Program-made: the position numbers and the translations under genes
Source of the DNA: Didymodactylos carnosus
Lineage: Eukaryota; Rotifera; Eurotatoria; Philodinida; Philodinidae
Assembly (NCBI GenBank): GCA_905250885.1
Contig: CAJNOQ010003378.1
Span: forward strand, 1 to 20,461
DNA length: 20,461 bases
Reading direction: 5' to 3'
Notes under the pieces: generated by a model
What the model saw: only the letters and a program-made list of their open reading frames with translations
What the model was told of the DNA's origin: nothing
The model's database searches: none
In this document: piece by piece, positions 1-8,067 of the stretch
How positions within the stretch are numbered: position 1 is the first letter of the stretch
How the letters are laid out: each line of letters starts with the position of its first letter

Positions 1-235
1 TTAAAGACTAACACGGCAGTTATTTATGGCGCACTCGTTAGTTGAAAACTCTATTTATTTCATGAAAAATAATTACAAGTGAGGTTTTCTAAACATTAAT
101 GCGTTTGTAATTTTCAGTTTCTTATCAGAGGTTATTTCCATTGTTATATTATGTTTCTCAATGATTTTTCTCATGAAATAAATAGAGTTTTCAACTAACG
201 AGTGCGCCATAAATAACTGCCGTGTTAGTCTTTAA
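1..235. repeat. Perfect 65-bp inverted repeat at window edge
   Basis: Bases 1-65 are the exact reverse complement of 171-235, separated by a spacer of about 105 nt, so this stretch could fold into a 65-bp hairpin. The outer part of each arm matches the terminus of the 195-852 TIR element (ending CGCACTCGTTAG at 42 and starting CTAACGAGTGCG at 195). The inner 23-24 bp (43-65 and 171-194) lie beyond that terminus and are also identical. The left arm may continue outside the window. Zero mismatches suggest a recent inverted duplication or gene conversion. Confidence 0.85.
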
Positions 236-852
236 ATTAAATCTTTCTTCTCATTCGTAGACTCAGTCGGACTGATTCTACTACCAAAAGATTCCCCGTT
301 CAATTCTGTACAAAATGGCATATAAACGTCAAGCCAGAACTTTGAGACGTTGTTTCAGCTGAATAAAATGCGATGTATCTCGAGAACGTGAAAAATTTAA
401 CTAAAAAAAGGGGTATTTCGCCGATAATCAAATTGTTTGGTCGTATCGAACCGCATATGCAGACTGGTAGCCCTTGAAATTCTCTATTGATTGGCAGCTA
501 AGACGAATTTCCCTTTATTTTGCGCTTACAATCATGGTTTCCGTAAAAGCCCTATCATTGCTTGTTCGAGTTACGTGTTAGGGCTATTCGCAGATGGATC
601 ATGTTTCGGACAACAGTAAATCAATTAAGCTCGCCCACGTATCATTTGGGAAACTTAGTAGAAAACGGTTACATTTTTCTCGTTTTGTTCAGCTGAAACA
701 ACGTCTCAAAGTTCTGGCTTGTCGTTTATATGCCATTTTGTAGAGAATTGAACGGGGAATCTTTTAGTAGTAGAATCAGTTCGGCTGAGTCTAAGGAAGA
801 GAAGAAAGATTTAAATTACTAACCGCGCAGTTAGTTATGGCGCACCCGTTAG
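195..852. mobile_element. Non-autonomous TIR element (658 bp, TIRs about 165 bp)
   Basis: Left arm 195-361 and right arm 690-852 are reverse complements with about 10% differences. They share terminus CTAACG(A/G)GTGCGCCATAA and the inner landmark GACGTTGTTTCAGCTG. The interior, 362-689, has no reading frame of note. This is the layout of a long-TIR MITE or fold-back DNA transposon. No transposase is present and I could not see a convincing target-site duplication, so the superfamily is unassigned. Confidence 0.75.
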
Positions 853-1035
853 ATACATACCAGATGAGAAAAAATGAGAAGAACAAGTCTGTACCTTGTT
901 CACATTCACGGTGTTAAACAAAAATGTTGGCAAACTAGTTTTCGAGAATCACTAAAGAATTATTTGTATAAAGTTATAAGAGAAGTTGTTGATAAATTCC
1001 ATAACGGTGTATTTTACGTTGAAAACCGAACTTTT

Positions 1036-1571
1036 AGTTTATTCAATAAACTCAAATCCTAACGATGAAACAAAAATGTACCACCTACAAATGATTTCTC
1101 TACTACTCCTGAAGAAAAGCTTGAAACAAATACAGATTTCTCCTGCAGACCTATTTTCTGATGCTCTTTCGCATGGCGTAAGAACATTCTGAGAAAAAGT
1201 TGTGCAACAGGTCAAATTCGGTGTTTCAGAAACCTCCTAGGAAACTGCCAATATCTGAAACTCAGTTTTGACTAGACAGTCTGAAGGAGCATCAGATTCT
1301 AAACAAAATAAGCCTTCAACCATCTTTCTACGATATCCCTGAGTTGAGTTATTATCGTTAGTATTTTCTATAGGTTTTTGACCCAACTGCTGTGAACGCT
1401 ATCTGGCTCGAAAATGTTAACGATTATACGCCATGCGAAAGAGCATCAAAAAATAGATTTGCAGGAAAAATCTGTATTGTTTCAAGCTTTTCTTCAGGAG
1501 TAGCAGAGAAATCATTTGTAGATGGTACATTTTCGTTTCATCGTTAGGATTAGAGTTTATTGAATAAACTC
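1036..1571. mobile_element. Non-autonomous TIR element (536 bp, TIRs about 145 bp)
   Basis: Left arm 1036-1180 and right arm 1427-1571 are reverse complements at better than 90% by eye. Each tip is itself a small palindrome (AGTTTATTCAATAAACTC on the left, one base longer on the right), followed by AAATCCTAACGATGAAAC-type sequence. The interior, 1181-1426, is non-coding. High arm similarity indicates fairly recent activity. No transposase is present. Confidence 0.75.
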
Positions 1572-1588
1572 AAATCCATGACAATAAA

Positions 1589-2008
1589 GTTTATTGCCAT
1601 GAAACTGAGAATATGGCATTAGGGCTGCGTTTTGATTCAAGCATCTGAAAAGCTTCATGAACTACTAGGTGAAAAGGATGGGATAGGAGCAAAACATTTT
1701 TGAAAATGTAAAAGTCAAAAATTTGAAAATGAAATGAGCAGATTTGCTGCTGATCATCGTCTTTTTTTTTTTTCTCCGAATTGTTTAAGGCCGCTCTAAC
1801 CGACAACCTTGCCATGTCCTTTCAGTATTAATGAAGAACTTGGAAATTATACAATTCCTTATTGTATTTATTGTAATCATTGTTTACTAATCTATTTCCA
1901 TAATAGACACTTTTTTCTCCATTTTCACTTAGTAATTCATGAAGTTTTTCAGATGCCTGAATCAAAACGAAGCCCTAATGCCATATTCTCAGTTTCATCG
2001 CAATAAAC
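1589..2008. mobile_element. Non-autonomous TIR element (420 bp, TIRs about 90 bp)
   Basis: Left arm 1589-1678 and right arm 1919-2008 are diverged reverse complements (about 85-90%). They share GTTTATTG(C)(C/G)ATGAAACTGAGAATATGG and a matching TTTTGATTCA..GCATCTGAAAA block. Short reading frames on both strands here end in the same peptide because they are the two arms of the repeat. It abuts the 1036-1571 element and seems to interrupt another copy of that family, whose end reappears at 2002-2036. Confidence 0.7.
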
Positions 2009-2036
2009 TCAAATCGTAACGATGAAACAAAAATGT
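2002..2036 (+). repeat. Solo terminus of the 1036-1571 family
   Basis: AATAAACTCAAATC followed by GTAACGATGAAACAAAAATGT repeats the left terminus at 1045-1079 with one or two changes. No partner arm is seen downstream, so it is a truncated copy or the far side of an insertion. Confidence 0.6.
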
Positions 2037-2229
2037 GAAGGATCCTTGGTAACAAATATTCACCAACATCTTATTTTCGAATAAGCATCTTTACATTCCA
2101 TTCTTTACATCTTAAAGATACTTGTCAGTAAAATTTGTAAAATAAACTTGTAAAGTAACCAGAGATGATAACGGTAATAATAATTGAAGCAGAAGAGCCA
2201 GACGAATATCCTTATTATCTTCAGCAAAA

Positions 2230-2322
2230 ATGCAAACACTGTATAGTGATACCGCATCATACAGTGGGAGTGTACTAACCAGTACTAATGATCAGTCTGT
2301 CCAAGTGTATCAACCAGAAAAC
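2230..2322 (+). CDS. Possible orphan first exon (31 codons)
   Basis: An ATG at 2230, with an in-frame stop upstream at 2185, opens 31 codons beginning MQTLYSDTASYSGS and ending with QPEN. It then meets a strong donor (GTAAGTG at 2323) in phase 0. The composition (Ser/Thr/Gln/Tyr-rich, no long runs) looks like a genuine coding N-terminus. A candidate acceptor at 2482-2483 (ATAAG) would add about 15 codons, starting VLLYESGVYLKHN, before a stop, but this is weak. An overlapping frame from 2165 is also open for 37 codons. The exon lies between the arms of the outer inverted repeat, so it may be a captured or stranded gene fragment. I do not recognise it. Confidence 0.22.
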
Positions 2323-2905
2323 GTAAGTGTGTAACGTTGTATGATATTCATAGTTCTTCGGTCGAGCAACGTACAGAGTTCGGAAGTGTCTCATTTTCTA
2401 GCTTAAACACTTTTCTTTCAAATGGTAACTAAGTAAAGTCTAGCTCTAATCTAAACATTTACCTCTCATTTTTACCAATAAGGTCCTTTTGTACGAAAGT
2501 GGCGTATACTTAAAACATAATGTCACTTAAACTAGTCAGCTGCCAGTCTTCGCTTAGTTAACGTTTGAAAGAAAAATCTTTAAGCTACAATTATAAGACG
2601 TTCCTCAACTGTGTACGTTGATCGGCTTAAGAATTATGAACTAAAGTCAACTTTTACGTAGACAAGTCCCGATTGGTATGTCTCAGATAGTGGCCTATAC
2701 TTGTACTACAAAAGTAAAGATATATAAACATAGTATTGGACAAATTTGAAAAGACGGTTTACGTGCCATAATTATTATTCTAGAAAGTTCGGTTTTCAAC
2801 GTAAACTACACCGTTATGGAATTTATCCTGTAATGTTGACAACTGCCCTTTATAGATATTCTTAATTCCTAGTTGCAACATTTGAGTGAACCAGAGCAAA
2901 AAGTG

Positions 2906-5139
2906 GGAATAAATAAGTACGCAGTTGCATAAGGTCAACAAATTGCCCACTCTCAATTTAAACCTCCGTAATGATCGTTGGCATATTTAAATGAAGTACT
3001 GCGTTACCAACATAACTTATAATATGATATGATATATGTATATTTATATATGTATTAACAACCCTTGTCAAAATATAAAAAGTTTTTAATCGTATCAGTA
3101 ATTTCATCATGATTTCTTCAATATATCTTTAACGTAACTAACAACAAAACAATCCGGCACATAGAAATATTATTTCACACACATTATTGTGCAGTAGTAA
3201 AAAATTAAAAATGGTTATTTGATCCTACATAAATAGGCCTCCTCTTCTCTTATCGTGACAAAAATTCCTGCAAAGATAAATGAAGGAGAAAGAGAATAAG
3301 AGATCATAGTTACTAAGTACGTATTTTATAGTAAAACAGTGCAAAAAAAAAAAATAGAATAAATTCAAATATATTAAATCACGTATTTCATTTCGAGTGT
3401 ATGTCTGTTTTATGTTTCACATAGATTTATATTCTCAATTTGCCTGACGTATAAAGTAAGTTTTTAGAAAAAAAGAGAGAGAAAGAGAGAGAATTAAATA
3501 TTTTCGTAATACAATAAATAATACAATTACTCAAAATGCTTTCAAATTACGTGAGTTAATGTCAGTGAGTTGAGAATATCATCACGTACGATAATACGCA
3601 CAATTTTATATTTCCTGTTGTTCAATTACCGATGGGAAAACAAATTTTTTTTTTTCTATAAATGGATCGTGTCATGTTCATGGTTATTTGATGATTGTCA
3701 TCTAATAATAATGGTAGTAGTCGAATATGGATGACAATTGTTTTAATCTGAACATCAAGATTAAACTCAAACAAATATTCGCTCAATTATATTTTCGTCA
3801 TTATCAGCAGTTATCTATCGATAGCAGTTGTCATGGTTAATCGTTAGTTGATAGAAAAAAAAAAATGTACAAAACGAGTTCGAATAGCGACCAACAGAGC
3901 GAAAAAATGTAGTCCAAATGAGATAGATGATGTCCCCCGTCGAAAAATACAGTTAAAATAAGCCGAGGAGTTTTGAAGACGAAAATGGATGCCAAAATCG
4001 TGATCCGATGATGAAAGGATGAAGGTCTTATCCATAATATATATTCAAAATCATTTTTTGTATCTGTATACGAAGTTTATGAATGGGTATGTAAAACTGT
4101 ATATATTGAACTGTCTCTAAACATCCTTAATATTTTTTCGGTCAACTCAAGGCAGACATGACTTGAACTCTGAAATATTTTTTAGTTGATTTACCCAGCT
4201 CTGGTTAAGTGTATGAATATTGTATCTTGTCGAAAAAGCAAGTACCCCTCGCCGCTCCCCCTCCCTCCATAACAGAAGACCATCTGCTCTTCTATTTTGT
4301 AGAGTTCTAAAGGATGGTCTTCTATTGCAGTCAAATTTTGTCGCTTGCTAGTAGTCCAACACATACTTGAAGTTCATCCCTATTAGAAGAACATTTCAGC
4401 GACATTTTTTTGAAAATTTCCCTATAGGTTTCGAATGTTACTCTTTCGAAATTTTTAACAATAAATTCGGAACTTTTCAATTTTTAGCTTAAAATTAAGT
4501 AAACGTCATATTTATAGAAATTTAGTTGACGTTTATATAAATCGTTTGAATGTGATAGACTTGAAGCAGGACTAAATTGTGAAGAAAATAAGATAGTGCA
4601 TCGCTCAGTACTACAAATACTCGATGAGAAATTTTAGAATTTTTCTTATTATCCATAAGTTTTTTCAATCATTTTTAGCTTTATTTTAAATATATTAACT
4701 CATCGTATTTATTTATGCTCTCATTTTTTCTCGTATATACCATACGTTTAAAGAAAGAAAGAAGAATCAATATTTTCATAGAAAAATAACACCGTTAACA
4801 AGGTTAAAACTGACAAATTAAGCAAATATAATTACGTATATTTTATGCAGTGAGTGAAGACGATTCGATTTATAATAATAATACATATCGATATACTCTG
4901 TTTAGAGCTTGTGATTAACCTGAATGTGACGAGCAAAATGAAAGATTAAGATAGTCAAGCTGAGAGAATAGTTAAGAAGGAGTCAGATTTCCGTATCAGC
5001 GATCTTAGGAGAAACACAGAGCTGGTCGAGAGCTCAAACTAACAATTTTCGTAATACTTTAGGAATAGTTTAGGTTAAGAAGAGCTAATCAACGTTAAGA
5101 AGACGTTTAGAGTTTTGTAATTGGATCACGGACCTGATT
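2906..5139. other. Intergenic, no gene supported
   Basis: No reading frame here looks coding on either strand. Visible structure is minor: AT-dinucleotide-like sequence about 3023-3056, a GA-rich microsatellite about 3472-3491, homopolymer A or T runs, and a short perfect stem (AGAAGACCATC at 4274-4284 against GATGGTCTTCT at 4313-4323). A weak 63-codon minus-strand frame at 3844-4035 is not supported by composition or splice signals. Confidence 0.6.
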
Positions 5140-5578
5140 TAGAGGGGGAACCGTTTGAAATGCAATCGATCGGATAGGATCGATCGATTGAGAAACTCTA
5201 TCGATTAAAACTTTTTCGCAAATCGGTAAAAATTAGTAGAAAAAAAACTTTGATTTTCTTTCTACAAGTAGTAGTTTTTAGTGATGTATCCCTCTAAAAT
5301 AAACTGTACGTCCTTTGTAACCGGTTTTCCTCGTATATAGCTCTTTCCTTTTTAAATACATAGCTAGATTTTACCTGAAGTGTATTTTGAAATTATAAGT
5401 ATTATTACCTGAAAGTAAAAGGTCTGTTTTGTTTATATACTTAGAATTTATATGAAAAAAAAGTGAAAAGTACATGAGTTTCTGTTTAGCTGAGAAATCG
5501 GTGAAAATTGACCGTTTGAAAATTTCAATCGGATCGAAACGTATCCGTCGATCCGTTACCGATTTGGTTCCAACTCTG
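5140..5578. mobile_element. Probable hAT-like non-autonomous element
   Basis: The right end, read on the minus strand from 5578, begins CAGAGTTGGAACC and continues through ATCGG/CGATCC-rich sequence, as hAT termini (CAGNG..) do. The left end at 5140 begins (T)AGAGGGGGAACCG, followed by AATCGATCGGAT-type sequence. Both subterminal parts also carry CCGTTTGAAA and AAATCGGT(A/G)AAAATT motifs. The flanking 8-mers do not match, so the exact left boundary or the target duplication has decayed. No transposase frame is present. Confidence 0.5.
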
Positions 5579-6628
5579 ATAATCGCTTACTTCTTAATTG
5601 TGTTAAATCGATCAATCAGTGGGCGGAAAAGAACGAGAAATTAAATTATTAAACCGTCAAAGTATATAATTTGAGAGGTAAAAGGGTTTAACCCAGAACT
5701 ATGTGTAATTCGAAGCAGTTATTGAAATAAGGAATTTGATTTAAGCTAATATTAAAGTTTAATATTGATCCCCTCAGCTAGCGTTCTAAAAACAAAAAAA
5801 GAATACAAAGTGGTAAAGCCTCTTGCTACATAAAAGGATTCGTAAGCATGCAAATCAATAGTGGAAAGCAGATTGCAAAATGCTAGGAGTGTGTGAACAT
5901 TTTTTAAATTGTTGATTGTCCGACTTGATTATACGTTAGATTGAATAGTTAGGGTAATGAGAACGGATGAGATAATAAGATCTTTTTTACATTTTATTAA
6001 TCAAAAAAAGAAATAGAAAGTGAAACATTTTCTACGAATGAAAGAGCTATCTCAAGTGTCGAATTGTTTTCTTCTCAAAGTGTACGTGGTTGAGGGGGTA
6101 AGATTTGATGCCGATCATGAGTTTGATATTCGTTTTTCTCGCTCAGGCCTTGTCTCGACAACTCTTGACAGATTTGATCTCTACAAACACATCAGCAGTC
6201 TCCATTTGAAGCAATCCTAATATAATCAGTATGCTTAAGTTATCCATGTCAAAGATTTTTGAGCACTAATGAATGGGTTTTGACTGCGGTATGAGATTTT
6301 TACCATTTGTATCATGGAAAATATTGAACGTTTTGGTATACATATGTAGAAAAGTCTAATATCTGAATAAAAGTCCATTCTTTAGTTCTCGATCTCAGAC
6401 ACGGGCTTGCAAATGAAGGTTGATGATGTATTCGTAAAGATTCACAGATGCATGCCTTGTCAAAAACGATTATCGGAATCGTGGTTAGTATCAAATCTAC
6501 ACTTAAGCAAGTACACTTCAAGCGAAGGACGATTGGGACCTTACGTTAGTTCCCTTGTTAGTACGTTGTATGCAGTATTGAACCGACAATCTAAAAAGAA
6601 TTACTGATTTGACGTGGGTTACTTAGAC
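5579..6628. other. Intergenic, no gene supported
   Basis: This contains only short open frames (6020-6220 and 6407-6607 on the plus strand). They lack recognisable domains, splice signals or biased composition and are treated as chance. No clear repeat pair was seen. Confidence 0.5.
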
Positions 6629-6960
6629 CAGAGTTGAGATCGCGGTCACATGTCGGCCCGGTTCGGCGTGATAGTTCAGACCGGTCGATCTGTTGCCGGT
6701 CTAGAAAAATCTTCAAACCGACCAGTGTAAACCGGTTTTTTGCTGTTTTTAGAATTTTTAGCATTGTTCTCGTCGTCATTCAAAAGAAACTTGATAAAAC
6801 AACTAAGAGAAATAAGAAAAAGCTAGTGAAGACCACTTCTTCCTTAAAGATATTTACTTTTACTGATACAAGTTCTCAACCGATCGGTTTTTCACCAGTC
6901 TAAAGAGATGTTGGGGCCGGTCGGTCCGGTCTGTTGTTTTAAACCAGCCGACCCGGTCGG
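6629..6960. repeat. GC-rich repeat with CCGGTCGG motifs, probable eroded MITE
   Basis: The segment begins with a hAT-like CAGAGTTGAGATCGCGG at 6629. It contains many (G)ACCGGTCGG/CCGGTTCGG motifs near both ends, notably 6649-6700 and 6915-6960, which pair imperfectly in inverted orientation. GC content stands out from the flanks. A matching CTCTG right terminus is not visible, so the element is either truncated or assigned too loosely. The 89-codon frame across it is a by-product of the repeat. Confidence 0.45.
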
Positions 6961-6996
6961 TGATATTAATAGTCTAATAGACTATTAATATCACCG
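6958..6996. repeat. Perfect 39-nt palindrome (19-bp arms)
   Basis: CGGTGATATTAATAGTCTA (6958-6976) and its exact reverse complement (6978-6996) are separated by a single base. It sits directly at the right edge of the GC-rich repeat. It may be the fold-back tip of a transposon end or a healed junction. A termination or RNA role is not indicated. Confidence 0.85.
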
Positions 6997-7115
6997 GCAA
7001 ACACGTGTACTTTCAAGTACAGATTTCACCCATACAATAGATGAAGATGATGGCTATATCTAAAACTAGCAATATGATGCACTTAATACGTTAAATATTG
7101 TAGTCTTACTGTATG

Positions 7116-7630
7116 TTAACGAGATAATTCCCAACTGATAAATCGCCTTTTGAACGAAATCCAGTGGACTATAGGTAGTCAACGATGCTGATTTCGAATA
7201 TCACCATGACTGCTGCTGCTAGGCCTTCAAAGACCGACTTTCTGGAAAACCAGTTTTCGAGGAACTCTAAAGAACAACCAAAAGCTTTCTTAATGAGGCG
7301 CACTTGTAGTCCATAAATTTCTGATTAAAACGAGACACCTTTCAGCTCTACACGACCTTTCTTTGCAAAGTTATAGAATTTACAAGAGAAGCCCTCAATA
7401 TTCATGGACCTCTCAGAGCTACAGAAAGAAAAAGAAAAAAGGAATTTAGGCCTTTTCTTGTTTTCTTTTGTTTAGCTTTTGATTGTTCTTTAGAGTTTCT
7501 CGAAAACTGGTCTTTGAAGGCCCAGAAGCAGCAGTCATGGTGATATTCGGAATCAGCATCGTCGACTACCTATAGTCCGCTAGCTTTCGTTCAAAAAGCG
7601 ATTTATAAGTTGGGGTACTTCCCTCGTAAG
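7116..7630. mobile_element. Non-autonomous TIR element (515 bp, TIRs about 160 bp)
   Basis: Left arm 7116-7285 and right arm 7475-7630 are imperfect reverse complements. Shared landmarks include GGACTATAGGTAGTC, CATCACCATGACTGCTGCT-like sequence, and AACTCTAAAGAACAA near the inner edge. The termini read TTAACGAG on the left and CTTACGAGGG on the right (minus strand). A relative starts at 20337. No coding capacity is seen. Arm divergence of about 10-15% suggests an older insertion than 1036-1571. Confidence 0.7.
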
Positions 7631-7988
7631 TGATCTACTCACCATTTCAAGGGTGAAATATATTCCTCGACAGATAGATGATTAATTGATTTACGTCAAT
7701 CCTTGCATAGGATGATACAAGTAGGAACAACTCTGAGATCAACAGAAAGTGTTTAGATAAAAAGCTGTTCTTGATTATCAACAAATTTATAAAATAATAA
7801 ATAAATGCACTTGCAGCCGTTGTGTTCTTGAGTATCTTAACAGGTGAAAGTGCATTATCCACGTGCCATAAGCATCCTCTCCAACTTCAGTTCATATGAT
7901 TAGATAAGCTGAACAAAACAATCTACCATTAGTTGTGAGTGATCATGTTGATCGCTTTTTAATTTTTAGATAAAATTTCTTTACAGCT
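7631..7988 (+). promoter_or_regulatory. Upstream region of the EB-module gene, with acceptor just before the ATG
   Basis: No coding sequence is supported in this stretch. It ends in TTTCTTTACAG|CT immediately before the start codon at 7989, which is a good splice-acceptor context only two bases upstream of the ATG. A candidate donor, GTGAGTGATC, lies about 50 nt upstream near 7935, so a 5'-UTR intron is possible. Bdelloid rotifers are also known to trans-splice a spliced leader, and an acceptor this close to the ATG would suit that. No core promoter motif is obvious. Confidence 0.4.
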
Positions 7989-8067
7989 ATGGAGCAAATA
8001 TTTCGTCGTAACGTTCTCATTCAAATAACAACACTTATATTTTTGTCAATTAGTTTTTCATCAGGAG
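7989..8067 (+). CDS. EB gene exon 1: signal peptide
   Basis: This encodes residues 1-26 plus one base. MEQIFRRN is a basic n-region, followed by the hydrophobic core VLIQITTLIFLSISF and small residues SSG next to the exon end, a classic secretory signal. The donor is GTAGGT at 8068. This is the only ATG in frame near the acceptor at 7985-7986, and an upstream context with a splice acceptor supports the start. Confidence 0.8.

Larger units (their letters stand above)
890..2905. repeat. Outer inverted repeat enclosing nested elements
   Basis: Positions 991-1034 and 2784-2827 are reverse complements with one mismatch in 44. Similarity continues outward more weakly (about 890-990 against 2828-2905; for example an AATGTTG..CAA..ACTAG block on both sides). 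This looks like the two arms of an older TIR element whose interior (1035-2783) was later filled by the elements at 1036-1571 and 1589-2008. The outermost ends are not resolved. Confidence 0.6.

Noticed and set aside
1591-2006. Two short proteins sharing the same C-terminal peptide on opposite strands
   Set aside because: The shared peptide is the translation of the two arms of one inverted repeat.
3842-3957. Short basic frame (KRVRIATNRAKK..) and two neighbouring hydrophilic frames
   Set aside because: The frames are very short, in different registers, preceded by an A-run and lack splice sites. A decayed exon cannot be excluded but is not supported.
6634-6903. 89-codon Arg/Lys-rich frame
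   Set aside because: It is explained by the GC-rich CCGGTCGG repeat. No splice signals or domain support it.
7647-7862. 71-codon hydrophobic minus-strand frame upstream of the gene
   Set aside because: AT-rich sequence readily gives Ile/Leu/Phe-rich chance frames. No start context, splice sites or homology signal was seen.
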